DNA from: Glandiceps talaboti
Taxonomy: Eukaryota > Hemichordata > Enteropneusta > Spengelidae
DNA: 64,000 nucleotides
Assembly: GCF_964340395.1 (NCBI RefSeq)
Contig: NC_135564.1
Span: forward strand, 6,006,861-6,070,860
Reading direction: 5' to 3'
Shown: positions 27,201 through 39,010 of the stretch, piece by piece
How the letters are laid out: each line of letters starts with the position of its first letter
Numbering within the stretch: the stretch's first letter is position 1
Position numbers and translations under genes: made by a program
The notes under the pieces: model-generated
The model's input: the letters and a program-made list of their open reading frames with translations, nothing else
What the model was told of the DNA's origin: nothing
Database searches by the model: none

Positions 27201-29160
27201 CCGACTTCCTTTTAAGAACGGTTGACTAATGTGTGAGGGCACCTTGTCACGACATACCTTACATACTACCGCAGTTGTTGCAATGTATGTAAGACCTGTT
27301 TTTCCATATTAAGGGTGAGAAACTGGCAGGTGTACTAAGGTTGATTAGTCACACTACCTGTGGGCTGGACCTGTATGCATGTGCCACCACAGTGTACCGC
27401 CACTGTTTGGTTATCTTGGTCTGACTCTAAGCAGCAAATATGTCAGATTTGCTAATTGTTCTATTTTAGTGGTGCTGGGGTCATGAAAATGACTTTCTTG
27501 GTTCCAGTAGTCTGAAAGGTCCAGTTGCTATGTTGGTCCACTTATTTAACCACTTGCTACATAACTGGAACCAATACCTGCATCTTTCAGGCTTTGGGTC
27601 CCTATACAGTTCACTCTTGGCCTCACCGTAGTTACACACACACACACACACGTTTCACCACATTCTATAGTTTAATTGTGCTGAATTAAAAGAAGAAATT
27701 ATGACTTAAATGGTAAATATAAAAAGTAACGTTTGTAGAGGTAAGAAACAGATCAAATGATACATTCCACCTTGAAAAGATCAACTGAGGTGCAAACCTG
27801 TGAAAGATTAATCTGTTTATAAATGTATTTATTTACTACAAAATGATACATGCCAATATTATAATGAAGACTGTGGGCAGGTGATAACTCAACTAAACCT
27901 TCAAATTTGACGAAATATTAAAAGTCCAGCTAACAGTGCAGTAGTCTTTTTGTTAAAAAGTCTACACATCGTGAAATTATTAGAATATAAATTTGATGAA
28001 CTGATGTACACTTGTTTTCTGTGGCTGGATACATGTACACCTATTATTACCACACAGCAGCAAATTAGACAAAAAGTGTTACACAGAAATCATACCGTTA
28101 ATATAACACTTTAAAATTCAGTATACATCCACAATAAATTCTTCAAATGTGACATGACATTACTTGGCGTTATTTAACAAATTCTAACAAACAATATTTT
28201 ATTTTTTATTACAATGTCATCACTTAAGTGATCAACTCAAAAATCACAATAATTTCTGCTTAATACACTTAAACTTAAAAACTTTATATTTATTTTTCCG
28301 ATTCTGTTCTAAACCTATAAAAACTTCCAGAAAATTTTTAAAATTCTCAGAAATATGTTGTCAAACAGTTATAGACTGCTATGGGGTTGTGCCAGTCTGC
28401 AACTTTATGGTCTTGTTTGGTTTACAACTTCAGTATAACTGAGTATAAGCTGCAGTATAACTGTATAAGCTGCAGTATAACTGTATAAACTGCAGTATAA
28501 CAGTAAAGGCTGCAGGAAATCTTCAGTATAACTAAGCTGCAGTATAACTGTATAAACTGCAGTTTAACAGTATAAGCTGCAGTATAACTATAAACTGCAG
28601 TATAACTAAGCTGCAGTACAACTGAGTATAAGCTGCAGTATAACTATAAGCTGCAGTACAACAGTATAAGCTGCAGTATGGCTATAAGCTGCAGTATGAG
28701 TAAGCTACGGTACAACTGAGTATAAGCTGCAGTATAACAGTGTAAGCTGCAGTAAAACTGAGTACTTGTCATAGGTAAGGCAAAATAAAAAAAGTTGTGT
28801 GTTTACGATAACTCCACCAATTCCAGTTTAAACTTTAATATTTTAAACGTTTAAAACAAGGAGATAAGAAATTCTTTGTCTTCTTGACCTTCATGTACAT
28901 CTTCTTTCCCTAGTGATACCTGACATATTTCAGGAGGGGTATTCTGACCGGCCGACATTTCGTTTGGTTTTGGGTCAAAGCAGAAATAAAAATAATTAAA
29001 AAGATAAAATAAAATAAAATAAAATTCCAACCGACCTATCCTAATCTCTGACGCCATGTTATCAGGAACACACAATTATGTTTCTTCGCGTAAGTTTTTT
29101 TAAGAATAAATCTGTTATGTACATAAATAAGTGAGATTCATAGCAGCTTTATTAGAAATC
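24298..29160. other. HP1 3'-UTR and convergent spacer to SKAP, no gene seen
   Basis: After the HP1 stop, three imperfect copies of a GTAACACCA / GATCTGCAGTTGTG block (24325-24460) and AT-rich sequence follow. Candidate AATAAA signals occur near 25267 and 25604. Small frames here, including 26756-27031 on the minus strand beside AGTTTAGTTTAGTTTATTTC, show no recognisable domain. (CA)n at 27637-27652. No exon supported. Confidence 0.55.
28437..28762. repeat. CTGCAGTATAACT minisatellite
   Basis: About 15 copies of an 18-26-bp unit, core AAGCTGCAGTATAACTGTAT, with variants (TACAACTGAG, AAACTGCAG). It contains many PstI-type CTGCAG palindromes. It lies 400 bp downstream of the SKAP stop. Confidence 0.9.
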
Positions 29161-32100
29161 TTAAATGTCTAAATCATATGCTTTCATGACATATTCTTTT
29201 GGCAAGAAGCCAACCTTATCCTTGGTTTCACCAATCCACCATTTGTAGTCTGCAAATTCGTCCAGTTTATTGATAATGTGTACAAATTCACCTCTCTTAA
29301 AACTCAGCTCCTCATTCTGACTTCCCTTGCAGTCCCACATTGCTACATAGATCTCGTTATAATCATATTCCCAATTTGAACACTGCATCACCGGTACGGT
29401 TGTCTTGGTAACAACCTCCTCTTTCTTGGTTTCGTGTTTGGGTAAGATTTCATTGAACAACACTGATTTGTTTGGTTCTATGATGACAACGGGTTTCTCT
29501 TTAGGTTTAGGCTCCTCCTCGGCAACCTCATAAAGTTCTTCAGTGATGGCAGCAGGCTGGGCAACATCTTCATATGTCTCGCCATCATCCTCGATTGGCT
29601 TAGCTCCAGAGTCAGACTCTGAAAAAAGAGATAGGTTTTATTTTAAAGACACATGTCAGATTGTTTTTTAGACTTAGGTGAGCAAAATAGTCTGCTGGCA
29701 GAGCTATTGAAAAAGTTGGCCTTGATTGAAAAACAATGACCCTATCCCTGGGAGTAGAGAATATATAAAGGACAGTTGTGACATTATAGGGTTGTACCTG
29801 GGGTAATGATTACAAAGTGTTTTGAGCACAGTATGGGAAAGCACTGTATGAAATTAACATTATTAGTATATCAAAAATTTGTTGAGTCCTGGATAGAGTA
29901 GTCTAGTTCCTATACAGTATTGTTACCATTTACACCTCCACTCACAGTCTAGTTCCTATACAGTATTGTTACCATTTACACCTCCACTCACAGTCTAGTT
30001 CCTATACAGTATTGTTACCATTTACATCTCCACTCACAGTCTAGTTCCTATACAGTATCGTTACCATTTACACCTCCACTCAGTCTAGTTCCTATACAGT
30101 GTCGTTACGATTTACACCTCCACTAGTCTAGTTCCTATACAGTGTCGTTACCATTTACACCTCCACTCACAGTATAGTAAAAGTCGTTACTGTAGAAGTC
30201 CTCAAATGCATGAGATGCAATTTAAAATTCATCCACAGCCACCCACACAGTCATTAACATCATGTTTTGTTAATCAATCACAAAATTCTAACCAATAACA
30301 CAGTCCCTCATAAAGTTAGTGTTTATTGGGGCAGTTATGTAATGTCCAAATATGGTATAATTGTCAGCTCAGGATGCTACTTATACACTGTTTACATCAC
30401 TATAGCAGTTGGGGTTCACTTAATGGATGAACAACTTTTTGTGCTGATTGAGGGACTTTGACCAGATGTGGTTTAGTTAGAAACTACATTGGCATCAAAT
30501 GGACATAGCAAAACTCTATAATTTTCATGTTTTTTTTAAGACTTGTGTTTTGTCCATGCCTGGTAAAAAGACACTGTGTAAACAGAAATCATGATTTAAA
30601 AGGTCTTTCCAGCTGTATGAAATATTTTATAGAAGAAATTGATAGATACACTCAAACAACGTGATAATGTCAATGTTTAAAGTTTGTGGTGGATGACTTT
30701 TCCACTTGGCAGATTGAAAGTAACTAAATACACAGTTACTGTACTTTACAAGTGACTGTAAATGTGTGTAGTTTTTAATATAAAGGTATGTTTATGCTGA
30801 TATCTGTATGATGTAGAGTAAATGGGAGTGATTTGGAATCCCTAAAATTCTTCAAGGGACTCCCTGTTTTGAGTATTACATGTAAATGGGTCTCTGCCAG
30901 GGCCTCATTGCTGTCAAACTCTAGTTCAAATCCTGTATTGCTATGGCTTACCACTTTCAGCTTTGCTTGCTTTGTGTATAGCTTCAATCCATTCATCCAT
31001 CTCTTTCTTGTTTGAGGCAACAAACTGTAAAAATATGAAAAGAAATCACTCAGTAATAGCAAGATCTGGTTTAGATTGATATTACTACACTGTAACTTAA
31101 AGGTTAAAATGTGTAAGGTACTATGTTAGATTTCACTAGCAAAACTCAATACGTCACTGGTTCTGCTGTGTTTGAAATATGTGTCAAAACGTTCAAAATT
31201 ACCATTACTTTCCCTGATTTTTCTTTGACATTACTGGCGCTGGTATAATTATGTTATTCCACAATATTTTTCTTCATTCAGCTGGAAAATACTCATGACC
31301 TAAGGGTTTTGTCACTACTCATCTCGCGACTCATAGTGCCAAACCCCTCAGCTCACTTGTAATTCCTTGGCTAAACAAAGAAAAATATTGGGAATAATAT
31401 CTAAATGTGCCCAGGTTAAAGTAATATGGAGGAGGATTTAGTATTTATTTTGGATTTTTAATTTATAAAACAATTGTATCATCATAAAACAACTTTATCA
31501 TTTCTCACTGAGGTAGATGGGGTAAAACTTAAAGAGATGATTCAATAGCATTAAGATTAATGTACTATTCAGTATCCTTTTACCTGGAATGGTCTATTTT
31601 CAGGGTGAGTAATTTCAAAACAGTTTTCTTTCTTCTTCTTCTCTGCAGCATGTGGGGCATGTTTTGCCTCATAGCCAAGAAGACAAACCACATTTTTCTG
31701 TTTTTTGTCACTTGGTTTATTGTAATAGTAGAAGAGATTATCTTTGACAACACACCATCTCTTCTGCCATGTTGAAAAACCTCTCTGTCCTTCTAGTTAT
31801 AAGATGTCGTAAGTTAATGAGAAAAGAAAAAGAAAATAATGTGAGATAAAATACACAAACTACAGCATTGGTAATAATTAATCTGTAGTGTTGACAAATT
31901 TCAGCTCTCTACAATAGTATAAATGAAGATATTACTAATCTTTATGGCCCGGATGTGGAGTTTGCGGACTTAGGTGAGGTTGTACAGCAGAAGGACCTGT
32001 AAGCTGTAGTACCGAGGTCCGCAAAACCCATATCCGGGCTGTAAAGGTTATATCATATACTCTGTGTAGTGGTATTGAAATATCATTTGAATCACATAAC

Positions 32101-35100
32101 CACATAAATTGAAAAAAACACAAAAATAATGCAGAAGCAAAATCACTGAGAGAACGGATAGGGATGAGCGCACTACTTGCCATATTTGGGCAAAGTGTGC
32201 CGGGGCATAATATGAAACATTATTGCCCAGGTTCACTGCATGTGCTCTCCATGCTTTCTGCAATGTCCTCCCACAATTCCTTGCAGGAAATGACATCACA
32301 GTTGTCACAATCTTTGTCAAGCCAAAGTCTGATTGGATTTTACCTTTCAGGTAATACACATCACGTACATCTAACAAGACTAACATAGTAAGATCTACAC
32401 TCTGAATATTTTTGTCACACAACACTTTGAATCAGAGATAGTTCCAAGAAGATAAAAATCAGCTTTTATACAGAAGACATGTTTACCTTTCCGCTTCTTT
32501 TCTAGATATCCACTTTTTAACGGTAAGTTCAAGTCACTAGCAGCAGTGGGTTTAACATTCAACAATTTGGCTGCAAGAAATATTAAATATTCTTACTTTA
32601 ATTATGTACATTATGCTAGAATTACAACAGAATGAAGAAGTTTGTAACTCAGCCTCATTATGTCCATTCATGTAGCACGAGGTATGGGTTCATTCACTTT
32701 TTAAATATCTGACATTTTGAAGTTCACACTACATCCTTCTTTTTGAAAAGACATGAAATCTAAAGATATTTGTGCAAGTACATTAAATTATGAAATCATG
32801 TACATTTTTCTGTTTCAAGAATCTGGTTATCTTAAAAAGTACAATCTCACTGGGGTGCTTATAATAGTGAAAGGGGGAGGGTTTGGGTGTATGGAAATGT
32901 GGACAGGAAGGGGAGATATTTCCTAAAACATTGTTATCTCCTATGAACATTTCTGTAACGAGGATACTAATGTGTACACTTAGTACTTTAAGATTTAATG
33001 TGTACTTCGCAAAAAACAACAATAAACTTTCAACTTACATTCATCGTAAATTAATACATCATCAAGACTTTTATTGTCATCTGCTATACTATCTGTTTCT
33101 ACACCTGGTCCAGAATCTGTTGCAGTCTTAGTTGATAACTGGGCCAGGTCAGTAGATCCTGCTTCTTCATACAATTCATCCATTATACCTTCATCAATGT
33201 TAGTATCACCTGAATTCTGAGGTTCTGGTACCTCAACATCTGCATACTCTTCATCTGGTTCTATAAGGTAATAACACAGATTATTGTTTTCCCCTCTGTA
33301 TAGCTGAAGAAGAAACTAAGTAGATATTTTACAACTTGTAACAAATCATGTAAAACAGTGTTTGTTGTGCCTCTGTTAACGTATAGTCTAGAGTTGAAAT
33401 AAATCTGATTAAAATCCGATGTGGTGAAAGCGTCTAAATGCTTTATTTACCTTTATTTTCATCGTTTTGTGTCGTTTGTTTTCATACTGAGTGATCGCCG
33501 TGGCGATCACTCTGAACAAAACAAACGTTACAACACGATAAATAGAGGTAAATAAGGACATCACGCCGCTTTCACCACATCGGATTTTAATCAGATTGGA
33601 GTTGAAATATGTCTATCTCTGTGTCAAAAAACGTAATGTCCCATGAGTGAAACACCAAGTCTACATCATTTTTGCTGAATTAGTGCAGCAACCGTGTTAT
33701 TAGTCTGAAAGGCTGTTGTAACCATTCACTAGTTATGAGATAGAAAACAAATACATTTATAGATACATGTATACAGAGTAATATCTCTTTGTTTCATGTC
33801 TCTCACTATTAGCAGGAAATTCCATTTTCCCAAAACCAGGAACTATCAACTATATATAGCTTGAGAGGCCAGGAAAGGAAATGAAAGAACTATGTGATAT
33901 GTTATAGCATAAAGTGAATGAATATAGAAACTGGGGTAATACAAAGAAATGAAAAATGGCATATCAAAGTTTAATATTGTCAACAAACGTACCTTGTGGC
34001 ACCACTGCTGTGTTGCTTTTCATCTCTGCCTGTACTTTCTCCTTCTCCTCAGAGTCTATTTTGGTCCGAAGACCACTAACTTTTGTTAACAGGTCTTCTT
34101 TCTTCTTGGTAGCATCTTTGGACAACTTTTCTTTTTTCAATACCATTGTCAGGAAGTTCTCGACATCTGAAACAAAATGTTGAGAAATGGTTATCTTTAT
34201 ATATAGTTAGGCAGTGCTACTAATTGCATGGAACCATCGGATACTTTGGTGTAGCATCCAAGGACCTATTATACATAAATAATAATGTAACCCTTCATGG
34301 AGATTCCGTCTATAACACTGTCATGAAAATACACATATCTAACTAATTTTGTGCCATTCCATTCCATGACAATACATACTGAACTTCGAATTTTGTTTGG
34401 CAGTATGATACTGAAGAAGAAGGTCTAAGTCACAGTGGCTTGTGGGCTAATATTCTATTCAAGGATGGTCATAATATTGCTCGTGAGGTATTTACGAATA
34501 TTCAAAAACAACGTCACCAGTGTTTGCAAATAAAAATGAGATAAGCAAGCAATGGTGACGTTAATCTTTGACTATTTGTAAACATTCATTAAATAACACG
34601 ATTTTTTTTTGTATTAGTAATAGTATACGACCATCCATGAATAGAATATTATTATTAGCCCACGTGTGACTGTGGTCGACATCCTCTCGCAATACTAGTA
34701 TTTTGGTTGGAAATTATGATTTCGTCACGATACAAAACTTCAACATTGGCAGTTTGTCTTGCTGTGTACTCTGATGAAAATTCCATGGATCATCCCAATG
34801 TCCTTGCATTTGACCCGAAACTACACACACACACTCATATTACGTACGGTACACATTAATACATAACATACGACCAAAGGATAATGATCGGACGGTTAGT
34901 CGCTGACCACATACTCCTGCTTGCAGACAAAATAAGCCGGGACTCGATTCCGATATTGTCCTTTCCTTCGAGATCTCCACGGGGGTCAAATTTATATCAA
35001 AATCGAGTCTTGACTTTAACTGCGCAAGCAGGACTTACACCAACGATGACAACAACAAGGAAGTTGAGAACCGTTGACTGAAAGTCGAAAGAAAAAAATA

Positions 35101-35169
35101 TATCATCTAACAACATAATGCGAACCTACCTTTCATGATATTTTTTACGTCTTTAAGAACCGCTTCCAT
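29161..35169 (-). CDS. SKAP: SKAP-family adaptor (PH + SH3), 7 exons
   Basis: Homologue of src-kinase-associated phosphoproteins SKAP1/SKAP2, cytoplasmic adaptors that link Src-family kinases and ADAP-type partners to integrin and actin control. Exons (minus, high to low): 35130-35169, 33993-34166, 33039-33260, 32487-32570, 31584-31792, 30952-31024, 29161-29618; total 420 codons, 419 aa (human SKAP2 359). The N-terminal 70 residues are helical and Lys/Glu-rich, as in the SKAP dimerisation region. A long acidic linker has tyrosine motifs EEYADVEVPE and DELYEEAG. The PH domain covers about 162-267 (SGYLEKKRK, FSTWQKRWCVVKDNLFYYY, EMDEWIEAI). A second linker has ETYEDV and ELYEV motifs. The SH3 domain is at 356-414 (YVAMWDCKG, LSFKRGE, WWIGE, GFLPKEYV), then YDLDI. 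The start ATG follows a CpG-bearing leader; no in-frame upstream ATG was needed. Extra linker length is the main departure from vertebrates. Confidence 0.93.
29690..29872. repeat. Composite interspersed repeat in last SKAP intron
   Basis: A family D-like block (AGAGCTATTGAAAAAGTTGG) is followed by a decayed SINE/LINE tail (ACAAAGTGTTTTGAGCACAG, GGGAAAGCACTGTATGAAAT), the same tail as at 19349-19420. The order suggests one short retroelement of which family D may be the body. Confidence 0.5.
29895..30178. repeat. About 46-51-bp tandem array
   Basis: Six copies of AGTCTAGTTCCTATACAGTR plus TTGTTACCATTTACACCTCC plus ACTCAC; copies shorten progressively to the right. The first part (TAGTCTAGTTCCT) is identical to the terminal repeat of MITE family B at 13024 and 55847, so the array may have grown from a MITE end. 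In the last SKAP intron. Confidence 0.85.
31175..31500. repeat. Family C copy 2 joined to a family A fragment
   Basis: The left part contains ATTACTTTCCCTGATTTTTC and ATATTTTTCTTCATTCAGCT as at 11757-12240 and 46560-46890, with the inverted arm ending AGAAAAATATTGGGAATAAT. From 31423 a fragment of family A follows (TAGTATTTATTTTGGATTTT). In SKAP intron 5. Confidence 0.6.
31930..32052. mobile_element. Short foldback element
   Basis: The left arm CTTTATGGCCCGGATGTGGA / GTTTTGCGGAC-type sequence is the inverse of the right arm (GAGGTCCGCAAAACCCATAT, CCGGGCTGTAAAGG). Total about 120 bp with a loop of some 30 bp. Non-coding, intronic. Confidence 0.65.
33391..33609. mobile_element. Palindromic MITE with an 11-bp direct flank duplication
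   Basis: The element at 33402-33598 has TIRs AATCTGATTAAAATCCGATG / GTGGTGAAAGCG and a nearly complete palindromic body with centre GAGTGATCGCC/GGCGATCACTC. It is flanked by GAGTTGAAATA at 33391-33401 and again at 33599-33609. Direct flanking repeats of 9-11 bp are the signature of Mutator-like transposition, so a MULE-type MITE is the best guess. In SKAP intron 2. Confidence 0.8.
34425..34680. mobile_element. Foldback element in SKAP intron 1
   Basis: The left arm (GTCACAGTGGCTTGTGGGCT, AATATTCTATTCAAGGATGG) is the inverse of the right arm (CCATCCATGAATAGAATATT, AGCCCACGTGTGACTGTGG). The middle also has paired CAACGTCACCA / TGGTGACGTTA. Roughly 250 bp, non-coding. Confidence 0.7.
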
Positions 35170-35525
35170 GTTGGCTCTTGTTTGCTGAAGGACAACTAAT
35201 GGATCTTTTGAAAGGGAAATACTGAGTGTGCTTCAGTGCATTTCTTTACCTGCCCACGCCCTGCTGTGAAGAACTTTATGCCACTTTAGTTCCGGGTTCT
35301 GTATACGTCCTAGATGTTACGCACTTTGTTATTGGCTATCTCTCACGCTAGTGAACCAATGGCGCACTTCTTTACGGACTTAGTGGTGACGCAAACCACA
35401 TGAACCAGGAAAGAATTTCGGACTGTGAATATTTGAGAGCGAAGTTGACACAAGGACGTTCAGTCGTACGTTTTTGAAATTTTGTCTAATTTCTACCTGG
35501 TAATCAAACTGTTGCCATCGGTAAG
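35170..35525. promoter_or_regulatory. Probable shared promoter of SKAP (minus) and the TAZ gene (plus)
   Basis: Divergent arrangement: the SKAP start codon is at 35169 on the minus strand, and a plausible plus-strand donor (CATCG/GTAAGTTG) near 35520 pairs with the acceptor TTTTCTAG at about 36812-36819 just before the TAZ start. The region is locally CpG-richer and free of repeats. Start sites are inferred. Confidence 0.4.
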
Positions 35526-35846
35526 TTGCTTTTATAGTTCCGAACGTTTGGAGTGAATTGATTATTCCGCTATTTGACATTTCCCGTGTAAAGCAGTTAA
35601 GTATAATCACAGGTACTCGAATCAATGTGTAGAAAAAAAAATGTATTGTATATAAATATGACTTATTTACATACATTTTTTTTTAAATCATACACATTGA
35701 TTCGAGTGCCTGTGACTATAATCTATAAAAATAAAAATAAAGTCACTGGGTTAAAAATGGATCACCTATTAATAATATGCTTTTGTCTTCACAAGAGACT
35801 TTTCTCTGGAATCTGGAAAAAAAAGGTACAACACGGTGAATGATGC

Positions 35847-36740
35847 TTCATGTTGCTGTTGTTTACAACTCCACATTACACTTCATGTTGCTGTTGTTTA
35901 CAACTCCACATTGCACATCATGTTGCTGTTGTTTACAACTCCACATTGCACTTCATGTTGCTGTTGTTTACAACTCCACATTGCACATCATGTTGCTGTT
36001 GTTTACAACTCCACATTGCACTTCATGTTGCTGTTGTTTACAACTCCACATTGCACTTCATGTTGCTGTTGTTTACAACTCCACATTGCACATCATGTTG
36101 CTGTTGTTTACAACTCCACATTGCACTTCATGTTGCTCTTGTTTACAACTCCACATTGCACATCATGTTGCTGTTGTTTACAACTCCACATTGCACTTCA
36201 TGTTGCTGTTGTTTACAACTCCACATTGCACTTCATGTTGCTGTTGTTTACAACTCCACATTGCACTTCATGTTGCTGTTATTTACAACGCCACATTACA
36301 CTTCATGTTGCTGTTGTTTACAACGCCACATTACACTTCATGTTGCTGTTGTTTACAACTCCACATTGCACTTCATGTTGCTGTTGTTTACAACTCCACA
36401 TTGCACTTCATGTTGCTGTTGTTTACAACTCCACATTACACTTCATGTTGCTGTTGTTTACAACTCCACATTACACTTCATGTTGCTGTTGTTTACAACG
36501 CCACATTACACTTCATGTTGCTGTTGTTTACAACTCCACATTGCACATCATGTTGCTGTTGTTTACAACTCCACATTGCACTTCATGTTGCTGTTGTTTA
36601 CAACTCCACATTGTACTTCATGTTGCTGTTGTTCACTCCACATTGTACTTCATGTTGCTGTTGTTCACTCCACATTGCACTTCATGTTGCTGTTGTTTAC
36701 AACTCCACATTGCACTTCATGTTGCTGTTGTTTACAATAA
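35847..36740. repeat. 35-bp minisatellite
   Basis: About 25 copies of a 35-bp unit (TGTTGCTGTTGTTTACAACT plus CCACATTGCACTTCA). Because 35 is not a multiple of three, all three plus frames read the same cyclic peptide and all are open for about 300 codons; these are not genes. Variants (CATCA/CTTCA, ACGCC/ACTCC, a shortened TTCACTCC unit at 36630-36670) mark sub-blocks. It lies in the presumed 5'-UTR intron of the TAZ gene. Confidence 0.95.
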
Positions 36741-36823
36741 TGCAGAGTGCAAACAACAATAGACCTTTAGTCTAACCTATTGGTAAAGAACATAAATGTA
36801 TTTTCTATTAATTTTCTAGAATA

Positions 36824-37156
36824 ATGGGACGTGAATGTAACAAATACAAGTGGATCCATGGTCAAGTGAACCAGGTTTGCAGTCCACAAGAAACTAAACG
36901 ACAAGCTATCCAACACTGTATCCTTACTCTGAAACATGCATCTCACTGTCATAATGCAGCCTGTCCTTTGCCAAAATGTCACAAGATGAAACTTGTTATA
37001 ATTCATGTCCGTAAATGTAAGAATAAAATTGGTGGCAGATGCCCGATATGTCGACAGTTTGTGGCATTGTGCTGTTATCATGCCAAACATTGCCAGGAAG
37101 CCAACTGTGAAGTACTCTACTGTAAAGTCATCAAACGAAAAATTCAAAATAGATGA
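36824..37156 (+). CDS. Single-domain TAZ2-type zinc-finger protein
   Basis: A 110-aa protein consisting almost wholly of one TAZ zinc finger, most like the TAZ2 domain of CBP/p300. All three HCCC zinc sites are intact: H38-C42-C47-C52, H61-C65-C73-C76 and H86-C90-C95-C100. Family signatures ACPLPKCHKMK, GRCPICRQFVALCCYHAKHC and a basic tail are present. In CBP/p300 this fold binds transactivation domains of transcription factors and viral proteins; here no acetyltransferase, bromodomain, KIX or BTB part is present, so the role may be that of a free TAZ module (inference). The CDS has no intron; an acceptor (TTTTCTAG) 5-12 bases upstream suggests a spliced 5' UTR. It could be a duplicated or retrocopied piece of CBP that became a gene. 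The full zinc set argues against a pseudogene. Confidence 0.85.
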   Translation: MGRECNKYKWIHGQVNQVCSPQETKRQAIQHCILTLKHASHCHNAACPLPKCHKMKLVIIHVRKCKNKIGGRCPICRQFVALCCYHAKHCQEANCEVLYCKVIKRKIQNR

Positions 37157-38763
37157 AATTTTCTGACAATGACGTCCACATTACACGATTGGATGTGTAG
37201 TCACAGCAATACCAAACATCAGTACCAAATACATGCTGCTGTCGATCATTATGTGTGATTTCAAGTATTTTTCCTTTTCATCATATTGTCATTATACCAC
37301 TTACAAAAATAACTATGCATATCTAGTCTGTAAGGTATGCTGTGATGGAGCGGCCTCACACATTGTCATAGCATAGGGCAGGCCGTTGAGGGCAAGCAAC
37401 ACAACATTTCTTACAGTCTATCTATGTATCCTACCAGAATTATTTTGTTCTGAAGAAAACTTTCTACTAACCAGTCAACATTTTTTGGACGATTCAATTT
37501 CCAGATATTTTTGAATTTCTGAGTAAAAATTAAGAACATGGAGGCCTATAAACCTTCCATCATTCTCACATATTATTTTATCAGGAATTACATTTACATA
37601 TCAACCCTTCTCATTTACCTTAAAATAATTATAAAACAACATGACATATCTTAATACAGGGCTGGAAATTAAACAGTAGTCCCATGCCCACAGACTATCA
37701 ATTGTCATGGCGCTACCATAATTTGCAGCTGGTAGCCCACTCAGGCTACCACTGATTATGTGATGAAGATAGAAGATTTATGGACATGGAAGTATTTTAA
37801 ATAATACACATATTTCCAATAGAGGAAATCTGTTTTCAGTTCAGGAATATGCTACTACAGCTCACAATCCTTGGGCTACCAATTTCTGAAATCGGTAGCC
37901 CACTAGGACTACCAAAGAAAAAGTTAATTTGGAGCCCAGTAATAGGGGTGACTCCTAAGATCAATAGGTCAATGTAGAATAAAAAACACAAATTTCAAAT
38001 CAGTATGTATGTATGTATGTATGTATAGTAGTTTGTAGTACTATAAATACAAAGCCAGTATTATAATGTAGTGAGAAATATACTCTTGTATGGACTGTTT
38101 TTAGTGCCATTCATTTACTATGATAGCAAAAATTCTCCCATTTCTCAATTTGCCAACATTTTTTTAGAAATATTTCTATTAAGGGGTAAAAAACAGACTC
38201 CATTAAAAGTGAAACCGTTTTTTGTCAGATGAAAACTAAAATGGTTCACCCCACTTCCAAACTAAAATAAGTCAGTTTTAAATCCTACCTTGAACTATTG
38301 ATCTCACCTGTTACAGTCTAAGTATATCCACAGATACACAATTTATTCCATTTGAACTTGGTGTTTGTCTTTTTTTTGTATCAGGGACTACTGGTAGATA
38401 CATATTTTCAGCTTTACACTTTACTTGTCTTACTAACATTTACTTATTTTAAGTTTGTATGTACTGTGTCCAAGAGCAGTGCATGTTCAGAATTTTACCT
38501 AAGCATTTTACAATTTGTGATTTTAATGAAACCTGTTATGTTTGGTCTACTTTATCAAGATTTTTACTGTATTGTATTGTATTATAACTGTATATACGTT
38601 TTGTCTTCGTTTTTTTAAATGTTTTACAACACAAGCTCAGTTGTACAGTCATTTTGTTTAATAAAGTATTCTAATCTAATCCTATCAGCCAGTAGGGCTG
38701 GATTTGGCTTGCTGTACTGTCTTCTTCTTTGTATTTAACATTTATCACGGATATGTCCACACA

Positions 38764-39010
38764 GAACCACAGGGAACTCAGGCTTGGTTAGTTAAACAAG
38801 GAAAAACAAACAAACAAACAAACATACATACATAAATAAATAAATACATAAATAAAAAAATACTGACAAATCAACATTCTTGATAGTGCGAAACATTCAT
38901 TATTGTTGATACTGATTTGTGACTACTCTATTGTTGATGTTTGTCAGGATTTATTTATTGTATTTTTTTTCGTAAACAAAATGAACTGAGTTTGAGTTCC
39001 CTGTGATAGG
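38764..39010. mobile_element. Foldback with ACAGGGAACTCA ends
   Basis: Left end CCACAGGGAACTCAGGCTTG; right end reverse-complements to ATCACAGGGAACTCAAACTC; next to the ends are paired AACAAA/TTTGTT tracts. A third copy of one end (CCACAGGGAACTCAGGCTCA) occurs at 39760-39780. Non-coding. Confidence 0.55.

Noticed and set aside
35836-36775. Three overlapping plus-strand frames of about 300 codons
   Set aside because: All three read the same 35-bp repeat; mutual overlap in every frame shows that openness is a property of the unit.
38352-38618. Membrane protein frame of 88 codons
   Set aside because: Hydrophobic because the DNA is T-rich; no start context, splice sites or recognisable family.
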